Assembly: GCF_018614055.1 (NCBI RefSeq)
Contig: NZ_JAGGPB010000003.1
Location: forward strand, 1-64,000
Source: Streptomyces sp. ISL-98
GTDB lineage: Bacteria; Actinomycetota; Actinomycetes; Streptomycetales; Streptomycetaceae
Reading direction: 5' to 3'
DNA length: 64,000 nt
Part shown: positions 9,866-19,222 of the stretch, piece after piece
Position numbering within the stretch: position 1 is the stretch's first letter
Layout: each line of letters starts with the position of its first letter
Notes under the pieces: generated by a model
What the model was told of the DNA's origin: nothing
Seen by the model: only the letters and a program-made list of their open reading frames with translations
Database searches by the model: none
Program-made: the position numbers and the translations under genes

Positions 9866-10723
9866 ATGCTGCGCATCGCCATCCCCAACAAGGGCTCCCT
9901 CTCCGGACCTGCGTCGGAGATGCTCCATGAGGCCGGTTACCAGCAGCGCAAGGAGTCGAAGGAGCTCCGCCTCGTCGACCCCGAGAACGAGGTCGAGTTC
10001 TTCTACCTCCGCCCCCGGGACATCGCGATCTACGTGAGCTCCGGCCGCCTCGACATCGGCATCACCGGGCGCGACCTGCTGCTGGACTCCGGGGCGAACG
10101 CGGAGGAGATCCTCCAGCTCGGCTTCGCCCGCTCCACCTTCCGCTACGCCACCAAGCCCGGCACCGCGACCGGTGTCAAGGACTTCGGCGGCATGACGGT
10201 GGCCACCTCCTACGAGGGCATCGTCGCCAAGCACCTCGCCGACGAGGGCATCGACGCCGCCGTCGTCCACCTGGACGGCGCGGTCGAGACCGCCATCGAG
10301 CTGGGCGTCGCCCAGGTCATCGCCGACGTCGTGGAGACCGGCACCAGCCTGCGCAACGCGGGCCTCGAAGTGATCGGCGAGCCGATCATGAAGTCCGAGG
10401 CGGTCGTGATCCGCCGCTCCGGAGTCTCCACGGACGAGGCGGCCGACCCCAAGGTGCAGCAGTTCCTGCGCCGCCTCCAGGGCGTCCTGGTCGCCCGCAG
10501 CTACGTGATGATGGACTACGACTGCCGCGCCGAGCACCTCGAAGCGGCCGTGGCCCTCACCCCGGGCCTGGAGTCGCCGACCATCTCGCCGCTGCACAAC
10601 GAGGGCTGGGTCGCCGTACGTTCGATGGTCCCGGCCAAGGAATCCCAGCGCGTCATGGACGACCTGTACGAGCTCGGCGCCCGCGCCATCCTCACCACGG
10701 CCATCCACGCCTGCCGTCTCTGA
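9866..10723 (+). CDS. hisG: ATP phosphoribosyltransferase, long form
   Basis: 285 residues. Begins MLRIAIPNKGSL; the PRPP-binding loop is DVVETGTSLRNAGL. The length and the C-terminal region from about residue 210 (PTISPLHNEGWVAV) show the long form with a regulatory ACT-like domain, so histidine feedback inhibition is expected. It catalyses the first committed step of histidine synthesis. AGAAGGA lies upstream of the ATG. hisE precedes by 66 bp. Confidence 0.95.
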   Translation: MLRIAIPNKGSLSGPASEMLHEAGYQQRKESKELRLVDPENEVEFFYLRPRDIAIYVSSGRLDIGITGRDLLLDSGANAEEILQLGFARSTFRYATKPGTATGVKDFGGMTVATSYEGIVAKHLADEGIDAAVVHLDGAVETAIELGVAQVIADVVETGTSLRNAGLEVIGEPIMKSEAVVIRRSGVSTDEAADPKVQQFLRRLQGVLVARSYVMMDYDCRAEHLEAAVALTPGLESPTISPLHNEGWVAVRSMVPAKESQRVMDDLYELGARAILTTAIHACRL

Positions 10724-10778
10724 CCGCCGGACGCGCCCGCGCCTGAGCCCCCGCCCTGTCCGAAGGAATCCGACCGCT

Positions 10779-11231
10779 GTGTCCCAGTCCGAACTCCCCG
10801 CCCTGCCGGTCACGTTCCGGCCGACCCGTACCCGGGCCGTCCTCCTGACCGTCGGGGTGGCGATGTTCGCTGTCATCACCACCGTCGCCCTCATGCTGGA
10901 GACCCTCAGCGGGGGCGAGCGGGTCTCCTTCATCTTCACCGCCGTGCTGCTCTTCGGCGTACTCCTTCTGCTGAGCCGCCCGAAGGTCGTCGCCGATGAA
11001 ACCGGCGTCACCGTGGTCAACCTCACCACCACACGCCGGCTGGAGTGGGCTCAGATCCTCCAGGTCAATCTGCGTCCCGGCGACGCCTGGGTCTTCCTCG
11101 ACCTCAGTGACGGCACCAGCCTGCCCGCCCTCGGCATCCAGCCCGGCATCGCCAAGGAGCAGGCCATCCGCGACGCCCGCGCGTTGCGCGCTCTGGCGGA
11201 ATCCCGCGGCACCGGCACACACACCGGCTGA
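10779..11231 (+). CDS. PH-domain membrane protein
   Basis: 150 residues. Two closely spaced transmembrane helices (about residues 20-40 and 48-63) are followed by a C-terminal beta-rich domain (DETGVTVVNL, RRLEWAQILQVNLRPGDAW) of the bacterial PH type found in the mycobacterial CFP-6 family. The function of the family is not known. GTG start with GAAGGA upstream. It sits 55 bp after hisG and is commonly found there in Actinobacteria, but nothing in it suggests a part in histidine synthesis. Confidence 0.78.
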   Translation: MSQSELPALPVTFRPTRTRAVLLTVGVAMFAVITTVALMLETLSGGERVSFIFTAVLLFGVLLLLSRPKVVADETGVTVVNLTTTRRLEWAQILQVNLRPGDAWVFLDLSDGTSLPALGIQPGIAKEQAIRDARALRALAESRGTGTHTG

Positions 11232-11345
11232 GCCCCTGCCCTGCGCGGCGCACTGTTGATTACTCTGTTGACCGGTGCGCCAAGAGCGCGCCGCCTCGCA
11301 TTGCACAGCCGGTTCAGTACGGCTCGCGGGGCACCTGCGACCCGA

Positions 11346-11417
11346 GGAGTGACTCCCTCCAGCAATGGACGGATCGTCCGGTAGTACCTGCGCCGCCCTC
11401 TCTTCAGAGGCGGCGGC
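11346..11417 (+). promoter_or_regulatory. structured leader with a hairpin over the ribosome-binding site
   Basis: Three inverted repeats lie in the last 72 nt before the first CNNM gene: GGAGT-G-ACTCC (11346-11356), GGACG-GAT-CGTCC (11367-11379), and GCCGCCCTCT / AGAGGCGGC (11392-11401 with 11406-11414) around a CTTC loop. The last one contains the only Shine-Dalgarno-like sequence (AGAGG, 7 nt before the ATG), so it could block translation. Whether it responds to a ligand such as Mg2+ is speculation. Confidence 0.4.
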
Positions 11418-12758
11418 ATGACCATCCCCCTTCTGCTGCTCGCCGCAGCCTTCCTCCTGATCCTCGCCAACGGCTTCTTCGTAGCCGCCGAATTCGGCCT
11501 GGTCACCGTGGAGAAGCAGGACGCCGAGCGCGCCGCCGCCGAAGGCGACCGGCGGGCCCGCACCGTCGTCGAAGCGCTGCGGGAGCTGTCCTTCCAGCTC
11601 TCCGGAACGCAGCTCGGCATCACCATCACCTCACTGGTGGTCGGCATGCTCGCCGAGCCCGCGCTCGCCCACCTGCTGGCCGGCCCCTTCACCGCCCTCG
11701 GCATACCCGCAGCAGCCGTCCCCGGCGTCTCCGTCGTGGTCGGCATGCTGCTCGCCTCCGCCGTACAGATGGTGATCGGCGAGCTCGTTCCGAAGAACTG
11801 GGCGGTCTCCAGGCCTTTGCAGGTCGCACGTTTCGTCGCAGGACCGCAGCAGCTGTTCTCGACCGTCTTCCGGCCCGTGATCTCCCTGCTGAACTCGGTC
11901 GCCAACCACCTCGTACGGGCGCTGGGGGTCGAGCCGACCGCGGAGCTGGCCTCCGCCCGCACCCCGGGCGAGCTCGTCTCGCTCGCCCGCCACTCGGCCC
12001 GGGCGGGCACTCTCGAACAGGACACCGCCGACCTGTTCGTACGCACCCTCTCGCTCGGCGGCCTCACCGCGCAGCACGTCATGACACCGCGCGTGAAGGT
12101 CAGCGCGCTGCAGTCCTCCGCGACCGCGGCGGACGTCCTCAACCTCACCAGGGCCACCGGCCTCTCGCGCTTCCCCGTCTACCGGGAGCGCATCGACGAG
12201 GTCGTGGGCATGGTCCACCTCAAGGACGCGCTCGCCGTGCCGGTGCACGAGCGGCACCGGACCTCCGTGGCCAAAGTCGCCGTGCCGCCGCTGATGGTGC
12301 CCGAGACCCTGCCCGTACAGCAGCTCCTCGAGCAGCTGCGCAGTGAGCAGCCGATCGCCGTCGTCGTCGACGAGTACGGCGGTACGGCCGGGGTCGTCAC
12401 CCTGGAGGACATCGTCGAGGAGCTCGTCGGAGAGGTCAGGGACGAGCACGACGACGAGGGCGCCGAGCGGCCGGAGCTGGCTGCGGCCCCCGCCGAGGAC
12501 GGCAATCCGGCCTGGGAGGCGGACGGCAGCTGCCGCGTCCTCACCCTGCGCCGCATAGGTCTGGAAGTGCCCGAGGGGCCGTACGAGACGGTGGCCGGGC
12601 TCGTCGCGGATCTGCTGGGGCGCATTCCGGCCCCGGGCGACCGGGCCGAGCTGCCGGGCTGGCGGCTCTGCGTACGGCAGGTGGACCGCTACCGGGCGGA
12701 GCGGGTGCGGCTCGTCCGTACCGCTAGTACCGCGAAGGTCCTGGAGGCCGTGCGATGA
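11418..12758 (+). CDS. CNNM/hemolysin-C family membrane protein with CBS pair and CorC domain
   Basis: 446 residues. An N-terminal CNNM (DUF21) domain with about four helices (ILANGFFVAAEFGLV, ...VIGELVPKNWAV) precedes a CBS-domain pair (about residues 205-335; VMTPRVKV, VVDEYGGTAGVVTLEDIVEELVG) and a C-terminal CorC_HlyC domain (about 365-430). Family members are implicated in Mg2+ or Co2+ efflux at the plasma membrane. The stop overlaps the start of a paralogue (ATGA), so the two are probably made together and may pair. Confidence 0.88.
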   Translation: MTIPLLLLAAAFLLILANGFFVAAEFGLVTVEKQDAERAAAEGDRRARTVVEALRELSFQLSGTQLGITITSLVVGMLAEPALAHLLAGPFTALGIPAAAVPGVSVVVGMLLASAVQMVIGELVPKNWAVSRPLQVARFVAGPQQLFSTVFRPVISLLNSVANHLVRALGVEPTAELASARTPGELVSLARHSARAGTLEQDTADLFVRTLSLGGLTAQHVMTPRVKVSALQSSATAADVLNLTRATGLSRFPVYRERIDEVVGMVHLKDALAVPVHERHRTSVAKVAVPPLMVPETLPVQQLLEQLRSEQPIAVVVDEYGGTAGVVTLEDIVEELVGEVRDEHDDEGAERPELAAAPAEDGNPAWEADGSCRVLTLRRIGLEVPEGPYETVAGLVADLLGRIPAPGDRAELPGWRLCVRQVDRYRAERVRLVRTASTAKVLEAVR

Positions 12759-13879
12759 GTGTTCTCCACCTTCTCTTCGCACTGCTGCTCGTGCTGGCGA
12801 ACGGCTTCTTCGTCGGCGCCGAGTTCGCACTCGTCTCCGTACGCCGCAGTCAGATCGAACCGCTCGCGGCCAACGGCTCGGCGCGGGCCAGGCAGGTGCT
12901 GCACGGACTGGAGAATCTGCCGCAGATGATGGCCGCGGCGCAGTTCGGGATCACCGTCTGCTCGCTGACGCTCGGCGCGGTGGCGGAGCCGACCGTCGCG
13001 CATCTGCTGGAGCCCGTCTTCCACGCGGTGCACATGCCGCAGGGGCTGATCCACCCGCTGGGATTCATGATCGCGCTCGCCGTGGTCGTCTTCCTGCACC
13101 TCGTCGTCGGCGAGATGCTGCCGAAGAACCTCGCCATGGCCGCCCCCGAGAAGACCGCCCTGTGGCTCAGCCCGGGCCTGGTCGGCTTCGCGCGGCTGTG
13201 CCGCCCGGTGACGGCGGGGCTCGGTGCCTGTGCGCGGCTCGTACTGCGCCTGTTCCGGGTCGAGCCGAGGGACGAGGTCGAGGCGGTCTTCACCAGCGAG
13301 CAGCTCAACCGTCTCGTCGAGGACTCCGGCCAGGCCGGACTGCTGGAGCCGGGGGAGCGCGAGCGCCTCGGGGACGCGCTGGGGCTGGGCAGCCGCCCGG
13401 TCACCGACGTCCTGCTCGACAGGGCCTCACTGGTCACCGTGAAGCCCTCGGTCACGCCGCGCGAGATCGAGGAGTTGACGGTGCAGACCGGCTACTCGCG
13501 CTTCCCGGTGTGCGGCGCCGACGGCGGGGCCTTCATGGGCTACCTGCACGTCAAGGACGTACTCGACCAGGAGGAGCGGGAGCGGGCCGTGCCCCAGCAG
13601 GTCTGGCGCCCGATGGCGACGCTGAGCGCCGAGCTCCCGCTGGACGACGCCCTGACCGTGATGCGCCGCGCCGCGACGCATCTGGCACAGGTCGCGGACG
13701 GGGCCGGCCGGGTGCTCGGCCTGGTCGCCCTGGAGGACGTACTGGAGATGCTGGTAGGCGAGGTACGCGACCCCGCGCACCGGGTAGTGGTGCCCCGGCT
13801 GCCCCGTGGGGCCTCCCCGGCACCGGGCAGGACAGCGGCCGACGACGCGTCGGGAACGGCGGCGGCGCTGGTGGGGTGA
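12755..13879 (+). CDS. second CNNM-family membrane protein, lacking the CorC domain
   Basis: 374 residues. Same architecture as the preceding protein at the N-terminus (VLANGFFVGAEFALVSVRRSQIEPL; VVGEMLPKNLAM) and a CBS pair (YSRFPVCG, ALEDVLEMLVGEVRDP), but the chain ends soon after the second CBS in a Pro/Ala-rich tail, so the C-terminal CorC_HlyC domain is absent. Likely partner of the upstream protein in divalent-cation transport or its regulation. It converges on the EccA-like gene with only 6 bp between stops. Confidence 0.88.
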   Translation: MSVLHLLFALLLVLANGFFVGAEFALVSVRRSQIEPLAANGSARARQVLHGLENLPQMMAAAQFGITVCSLTLGAVAEPTVAHLLEPVFHAVHMPQGLIHPLGFMIALAVVVFLHLVVGEMLPKNLAMAAPEKTALWLSPGLVGFARLCRPVTAGLGACARLVLRLFRVEPRDEVEAVFTSEQLNRLVEDSGQAGLLEPGERERLGDALGLGSRPVTDVLLDRASLVTVKPSVTPREIEELTVQTGYSRFPVCGADGGAFMGYLHVKDVLDQEERERAVPQQVWRPMATLSAELPLDDALTVMRRAATHLAQVADGAGRVLGLVALEDVLEMLVGEVRDPAHRVVVPRLPRGASPAPGRTAADDASGTAAALVG

Positions 13880-13885
13880 TCAGGA

Positions 13886-15793
13886 TCAGAGCGCGGGCGG
13901 TTCCTGCGGGCCCCGGCTCGCGGGGCCGCGGCCCGACAGGACCTCGCCGTACGCCTGCATCAGGTCCGGCAGCCGCAGCGTCGCCAGGTCGTCGCGGGTG
14001 GGAGTGGCGGCGTAACCGGAGAGCCTGAGGTCCCGGTACGCACAGCTCTTCTCGTACAGCGTGCGCAGGAAGCGGCCGTTGCCCAGCTCGTCGATCCACC
14101 CCTGGTCGACGACGTGCCCGCTGATGCTGCGCAGCTCGTCCAGGGCCTCCTCGTCCCAGGCGTCGCCGTTCTCGGCGGCCAGCACCTCGCCGATGGCGGT
14201 GAGCTCCAGCGGCCGGTAGCTGGGGAAGTCGACCCGGGTGGTGAAGCGGGACGAGAGGCCGGGGTTGACGGCCAGCAGGCGGTCCATGCCCTCCGGGTAG
14301 CCGGCCAGGATGACGACCAGGTGGTCGCGGTTGTCCTCGGCGCGCTTGAGGAGCACCTGGAGGGCCTCGTCGCCGTACGCGTCGCCCTTGCTGTATCCGG
14401 AGTTGGAGAGGCTGTACGCCTCGTCGACGAAGAGCACCCCACCGATCGCCGAGTCGATCAGCTCATTGGCCTTGACCGCGGTCTGACCGAGGAACTCACC
14501 CACCAGATCGGCCCGTTGGGCCTCCACCAGATGGTCGCCGCCGAGCAGCCCGAGTGCGTAGAAGACCCGCCCCAGAATGCGGGCGACGGTAGTCTTGCCG
14601 GTGCCTGAGGGGCCCGAGAAGACAAAGTGACGTTTCGGCGGCTGGACAGGGAGGCCCTGCCCGGCTCGTAACCTGGCCATGTTCAGCTGCGCGGACAGCG
14701 CCTTGACCTGGCGTTTCACCGGCTCCAGGCCCACCATCCGCTCCAGCTCCGCCAGCGCCTCGGCCAGCAGCGCGGGATCCGAGGGACCGGCCGGAAACGG
14801 CTCGGACTCCGGCCTGCGCGGTACGGCCGCCTTCTCCCGTACGCCGCTCTGGGCGACCGGCGGCACAGTGCCTCCCAGCGGGGTCTGGACGCCGTCGCCG
14901 AGCCGCAGGTCGCGCCCCTCCGGCGCGTCGGGCCCGGTCAGACTCTCCGCGTCGCCCGCGCCGTCCGCGGTGTCCTGGCCGAGCCCGCCCAAGGACACGG
15001 CGGCGAAATCGGCGGAGTCCTCGTACCCGTCGCCCTCGGCGATCGCCGCGAGCCGTGCCGCGGTGTCCATGAAGGCCGGATCCACCCGGTGCACGGCCCG
15101 GTAGAGCGGCAGGGCGGCGGCGCTGCGCCCGGTGCCCTCGTGAGCGCGGGCCAGCCAGTAGCGGAGCTCTTTGCGCTGCGGCTGTTCGCTGCGGCAGCGC
15201 ATGAGGGAGGCGGAGAGCATCGGCTCGGCCTGCCCGTACATCTCCAGGCGCACCCGGGCCATGCCGCCGAAGAGCCCGGTCTCGATGCCGAGCAGGGGGT
15301 CGTCGACTAGCGGGTCCGTATGGCGTACGAGCTGTTCCCAGTCCTTGACCAGATACGCCCGGCAGGCGTGCAGGAACCGCACCTGCGGGTCGGCGTCCAC
15401 CGGCGGCAGCCCGGCCAGCGCGCGGTCGAGCTCGGGAACGTGGCGGCCGTCGAGCCAGTGCGAGGCGTGCGCGAGCAGCAGGTCGCGCGGTTTCTCCAGG
15501 ACGGGCTGGACCCACCAGCCCAGCCAGTACCAGGAGTTGAGGGTCCGCCGGTGCCGGGCGCGCTGCTCGCCGAAGCGGTCGCGGTGGCGGTACATGCGCA
15601 GGAGTGCGGTGGTCGTGTCGATGCGCAGGGCGTGCAGCCCGAGCCAGCCGTCGGCCATGCCGGGGTCCATTCGTACGGCGGCCCGGAACTCCTCTTCGGC
15701 CTGCGGATACGCGCCCATCGTGTACGCGTCGACGGCGCGCAGCCAGGCGAGGTCGGCCGGGGCGTTCATGCCCCTCGTACCGAAGTCCGTCAC
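13886..15793 (-). CDS. eccA: EccA-like AAA+ ATPase with N-terminal TPR domain
   Basis: 635 residues. An N-terminal helical TPR-like region (about residues 1-290), an acidic low-complexity linker (about 300-350), and a CbxX/CfxQ AAA+ module: Walker A GPSGTGKTTVARI, Walker B VLFVDEAYSL, arginine finger region RFTTRVDFPSY. This layout is that of EccA, the cytosolic ATPase of type VII (ESX) secretion, though no other ESX gene lies in the window. GTG at 15793 with GGGGGA upstream is preferred; an open frame continues 32 codons further without support. Confidence 0.78.
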   Translation of the reverse strand: MTDFGTRGMNAPADLAWLRAVDAYTMGAYPQAEEEFRAAVRMDPGMADGWLGLHALRIDTTTALLRMYRHRDRFGEQRARHRRTLNSWYWLGWWVQPVLEKPRDLLLAHASHWLDGRHVPELDRALAGLPPVDADPQVRFLHACRAYLVKDWEQLVRHTDPLVDDPLLGIETGLFGGMARVRLEMYGQAEPMLSASLMRCRSEQPQRKELRYWLARAHEGTGRSAAALPLYRAVHRVDPAFMDTAARLAAIAEGDGYEDSADFAAVSLGGLGQDTADGAGDAESLTGPDAPEGRDLRLGDGVQTPLGGTVPPVAQSGVREKAAVPRRPESEPFPAGPSDPALLAEALAELERMVGLEPVKRQVKALSAQLNMARLRAGQGLPVQPPKRHFVFSGPSGTGKTTVARILGRVFYALGLLGGDHLVEAQRADLVGEFLGQTAVKANELIDSAIGGVLFVDEAYSLSNSGYSKGDAYGDEALQVLLKRAEDNRDHLVVILAGYPEGMDRLLAVNPGLSSRFTTRVDFPSYRPLELTAIGEVLAAENGDAWDEEALDELRSISGHVVDQGWIDELGNGRFLRTLYEKSCAYRDLRLSGYAATPTRDDLATLRLPDLMQAYGEVLSGRGPASRGPQEPPAL

Positions 15794-16013
15794 GTCCCCC
15801 ACAGACCGAGCCCCCCGTGATGTGCCGCCGGGCGTGCGCCCGTCGGCAGTTCGCAGAACCGCCTTGTCGCGGACGGGAATTGACCGCACCGTGGGGCATC
15901 GTACCTGTGCAGAGGGTCAGGACCTAAGGGTGGTGCAGGCCTGACCCTGACGGTGACCGAGGGTGAGCGGAAGGCATCACCGGACGCCCGGAGGAGGGCT
16001 GTGAGGGCAGAAC

Positions 16014-16049
16014 GAAGCCCCCGATCACGGGGGAACAACCGGGGGCTTC
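16014..16049. terminator. hairpin with two alternative pairings in a 351-bp noncoding gap
   Basis: The stretch 15794-16144 has no convincing gene. Its main feature is a perfect 10-bp inverted repeat GAAGCCCCCG (16014-16023) / CGGGGGCTTC (16040-16049). The same left arm can pair instead with CGGGGG at 16028-16033, so two mutually exclusive hairpins exist. On the reverse strand it lies downstream of the uridine-kinase-like gene and is most simply its terminator. Confidence 0.55.
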
Positions 16050-16144
16050 GCGTCTGCGACGGCTTCGGAAAGCCGCACATTGAGAACGTAAGACCTGTAC
16101 GCCCCCTGGGTCAAGCGGAGTTGAGGCACTCACGGGGGAGGTTT

Positions 16145-16783
16145 TCAGGCCGTTTCGGAGGGTGGGGGCAGGCGGTCACGCGCGGTGACAGATTGGTCCG
16201 GCCACGCTGTCGCGGCAGGCCCCGGGCGCCACACGTACCCCTCCTGAAACTGCTCTACCAGCAGATCTGCGTAGGGCCGCGAGGGGTCCTCGGCGAAATG
16301 GCGCATCTCCGCCGCTGTCCATCCGTCCCAGAAACCGGACTGTGCCGTTCCGTCCCTGCGCCGTCCCCGCGCCCACGCCCGGGGCGCGTCCAGGTCCATC
16401 CAGAGCAGCCGCGCGAGACCGGGGCGTACGGCGCTGCGCCCGGCTCCCACCCCCTCGATGATCACGACGGGTGCGGGGGGCAGCGGCCGGGGCGGGCCGA
16501 AGCGGCGCAGGGTCCAGTCGTACGAGGCGTACCGCGCGGTTTCGCCCCGGGAGAGCGGGCCCGTCACCTGTTCGCGCAGCCTTCCCGTCCACTCGAAGAG
16601 CTCGTCGTGGGTCGCCAGGTCGTCGAGGTGCACAACGGGTGCGCCGCCGAGCGCCGCCGCGAGCCGTGCGGCGAAGGTGCTCTTGCCGGAGCCCGCGTGC
16701 CCGTCGACCGCGATCAGACGCACGGGGCCGCAGGAGGGCGGCAGGGCGCGGAGCTGCGCGGCGAGCGGGTCGAGGTGTTCCAT
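16145..16783 (-). CDS. uridine kinase-like P-loop protein
   Basis: 212 residues. Walker A is GHAGSGKSTFAARL near the N-terminus, followed by HLDDLATHDE, WTL, and VIIEGVGAGR, the order seen in uridine kinase-like and other nucleoside kinase-related P-loop proteins. Substrate cannot be assigned. The ATG at 16783 has AGGG 8 nt upstream; a GTG three codons earlier is possible. It is transcribed away from the C39-like gene. Confidence 0.75.
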   Translation of the reverse strand: MEHLDPLAAQLRALPPSCGPVRLIAVDGHAGSGKSTFAARLAAALGGAPVVHLDDLATHDELFEWTGRLREQVTGPLSRGETARYASYDWTLRRFGPPRPLPPAPVVIIEGVGAGRSAVRPGLARLLWMDLDAPRAWARGRRRDGTAQSGFWDGWTAAEMRHFAEDPSRPYADLLVEQFQEGYVWRPGPAATAWPDQSVTARDRLPPPSETA

Positions 16784-16983
16784 TCCGCCCACCCTAGATC
16801 CCTGCGGGCCCCACCTCGCAAGGGTCCGCAGGGCACACTGGTGGCCTGCGCCAGTGGTCTACACCAATATTCCCGGTGCGACGCGGTCCGAGGTGCTGGC
16901 AGAAGTCGGCCGGGACCGGCCATAGTTGGCGGACCGTCGTGTACCTGCCTGTGCCATCCGCACCCGACTGGAGGGCCGTGATC

Positions 16984-18354
16984 ATGACCAGACCCGCTTC
17001 GCGCCGCACCGTCCTGACCGCCGCGATCGCGGCAGCCGCAGGCACGACCGCGGCATCAGCCACGGCTCCGGCCGCCGCTGCCCCACCCGCCGCTGCCGCC
17101 TCGTCCGACGTCTCTGCCGCGCCGCAGCTCGTCGACAACCGCTTCTGGTCCTCCTACACCGACTGGCGCAGCGGCACCGCGGACGGCACCGAGGCCGTGG
17201 CACACCGCCGCCCCGGGCTCGTCATCGCCGCGCCGAAGGGGCGCACCGACTACCGGGACCCGCACACCGGCAAGACCTCCACCTGGGAGTACGCGACCTG
17301 GACCTCGCCGGTCCACCGTTCGACGGTCCCGGCGTCCGAGGTCATCGCGTCCTGGAACGCCGACACCCCGGCGGGCACCTGGCTGGCGGTCGAGTTCTCC
17401 GGCACATACTCGGACGGCGGCACGACGCCCTGGTACGTGATGGGCCGCTGGGCGGCGGGCGACGGCGACATCAGGCGTACATCAGTCGACAAGCAGACCG
17501 ACGGCCGCAGCGCCGTCTGGACCGACACCGTCGCCGTCAATGCCTCGGCAGGCGGCCTGCGCGTGGCCTCGTACCAGCTGCGACTGACGCTGTACCGCAC
17601 CCCCGGCACGACGCTCACCCCCACCGTCTGGCGCCTCGGCGCCATGGCCTCGGACGTGCCGGACCGCTTCACGGTGCCGGCGTCGCAGCCGCAGGTGGCC
17701 AGGGAGCTCGTGGTTCCGCGCTACTCGCAGAACACGCACATCGGTCAGTACCCGGAGTACGACAACGGCGGCGAGGCCTGGTGCAGCCCCACCTCCTCCC
17801 AGATGATCAGCGAGTACTGGGGCCGGAAACCCACCGCCGAGGACCTGGCCTGGGTCAATCCGGCCTTCGACGACCCCCAGGTCTGCCACGCGGCCCGCTT
17901 CACGTTCGACTACCAGTACAACGGGTGCGGGAACTGGCCCTTCAACGCCGCCTACGCCGCGACGTACGAGGACATGAGCTCCGTCGTCACCCGCCTGCAC
18001 TCGCTCGACGACCTGGAGACGCTGATCCGCGCGGGCATCCCGGCCATCACGTCGCAGTCCTTCCTCAAGGGGGAGCTGACGGGCGCGGGCTACGGCACGG
18101 CCGGTCACATCATGACGGTCGTCGGCTTCACCCCCGAAGGGGATGTGATCGCGAACGATCCGGCGTCGCCGAGCAACGAGGCCGTACGCCGCGTCTACAA
18201 GCGCCGGGAGTGGGAGAACATCTGGCTCCGTACGAAGCGCTACAACGCGAGCGGAAAGGTGGTGTCCGGCGTGGGCGGCGTCTGCTACGTCTACTGGCCC
18301 GCCCACCCCACGACCACCCAGCAACGCGCACTCGAAGCAGTAGGCATCAGCTGA
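16984..18354 (+). CDS. Tat-exported C39-like cysteine peptidase family protein
   Basis: 456 residues. The N-terminus SRRTVLTAAIAAAAG is a twin-arginine signal followed by Ala-rich processing region. A beta-rich domain (about residues 60-235) precedes a papain-like peptidase C39_2 domain: the candidate catalytic Cys is in GGEAWCSPTS, His in GTAGHIMTVVGF and Asn/Asp in IANDPAS. Predicted to act outside the cell; no substrate is known. ATG at 16984 follows GGAGGG by 8 nt. Its stop and that of the convergent membrane gene share the 8-bp palindrome TCAGCTGA. Confidence 0.8.
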   Translation: MTRPASRRTVLTAAIAAAAGTTAASATAPAAAAPPAAAASSDVSAAPQLVDNRFWSSYTDWRSGTADGTEAVAHRRPGLVIAAPKGRTDYRDPHTGKTSTWEYATWTSPVHRSTVPASEVIASWNADTPAGTWLAVEFSGTYSDGGTTPWYVMGRWAAGDGDIRRTSVDKQTDGRSAVWTDTVAVNASAGGLRVASYQLRLTLYRTPGTTLTPTVWRLGAMASDVPDRFTVPASQPQVARELVVPRYSQNTHIGQYPEYDNGGEAWCSPTSSQMISEYWGRKPTAEDLAWVNPAFDDPQVCHAARFTFDYQYNGCGNWPFNAAYAATYEDMSSVVTRLHSLDDLETLIRAGIPAITSQSFLKGELTGAGYGTAGHIMTVVGFTPEGDVIANDPASPSNEAVRRVYKRREWENIWLRTKRYNASGKVVSGVGGVCYVYWPAHPTTTQQRALEAVGIS

Positions 18355-19222
18355 CGCACGGCGCGTCCGCCCTCCAGTGCCGACCCGGGACCCCCACCAG
18401 GCCGTACAGCACCCGCACCGGCCCCCGCCCCGGCAGCAGCACCACACCCGCCAGCACCGCGAAAAGCCCCAGCCCGACCGTCCACCCCATCACGCGTACG
18501 AGGAGACTCGCGGCCAGTGCCCCGGCGAACGGCAGGCCGTAGACCCCGGCCGCCGCGACGGCGACGGCCACGACGCGCGGCACCTTGCGGTCCTCGTCCG
18601 CACCCGGCAGCCGCCACCCCTCCACCAGCCAGCCGATCTCGGTGAGCAGCATGGTCCCGATGACGGCCGCACCCAGGACCAGCAGCGCGAGGAACGTCCC
18701 CGACGTCAGGAAGTCCAGGACGTTGTTGACGACGCTCTCGCGGGGCCAGTCGGCGTACGCGCTCGCGCTGGTGGTCAGCAGCCGCCGGTAGCCGTTCCCG
18801 TCCCAGCCGTGGATCAGCGTGCCGAAGAGCAGGAAGTAGCCGCCCACGGCCTGCAGGTACGCCCAGTACCCCGCCCCCACCAGCACGAAGACCCGGGCCA
18901 CCAGGAACCCGAGCAGCGTGGCGACGACGATCCCGCCGGCGTAGAACAGTACGAAACCGGCCCACAGGCCGTCGTGCCCGTGCGCCACGTGCATGGTCGC
19001 CCAGGACGGGTTCTGCCAGAGCAGGAAGAGCCCGGACGGCACCATCAGGACCGCCGCGAAGAGCAGCGTGAGTGCGAGATACGGATCGGCGGCGCGACTG
19101 CGTGTCCGTACGCCCTCGCCCTGCACCGACCGCTCCCACCACTGGAGCTGGCGGCCCGCGGACAGTGCGAAGGTCGCCCCGATCGCGTACGCCCAGAAGA
19201 GCGCCGCCTGGATCTGGATCAC
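18347..19222 (-). CDS. multi-pass membrane protein of unknown function
   Basis: 291 residues with about seven hydrophobic helices. Several short polar loops are distinctive (GRQLQWWERSVQGEG, LIHGWDGNGYRR, ESVVNNVLDFLTSG). I do not recognise a named family. The GTG start overlaps the stop of the DUF6114 gene (GTGA), making it the third member of a coupled operon that starts with the DUF6230 protein. The combination suggests a membrane assembly with an exposed partner. Confidence 0.7.
   Translation of the reverse strand: MIQIQAALFWAYAIGATFALSAGRQLQWWERSVQGEGVRTRSRAADPYLALTLLFAAVLMVPSGLFLLWQNPSWATMHVAHGHDGLWAGFVLFYAGGIVVATLLGFLVARVFVLVGAGYWAYLQAVGGYFLLFGTLIHGWDGNGYRRLLTTSASAYADWPRESVVNNVLDFLTSGTFLALLVLGAAVIGTMLLTEIGWLVEGWRLPGADEDRKVPRVVAVAVAAAGVYGLPFAGALAASLLVRVMGWTVGLGLFAVLAGVVLLPGRGPVRVLYGLVGVPGRHWRADAPCVS

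Noticed and set aside
15790..16133. 96- and 69-residue reverse ORFs in the gap after the EccA-like gene
   Set aside because: They run through the inverted repeat at 16014-16049, overlap one another in different frames and have no ribosome-binding sites.
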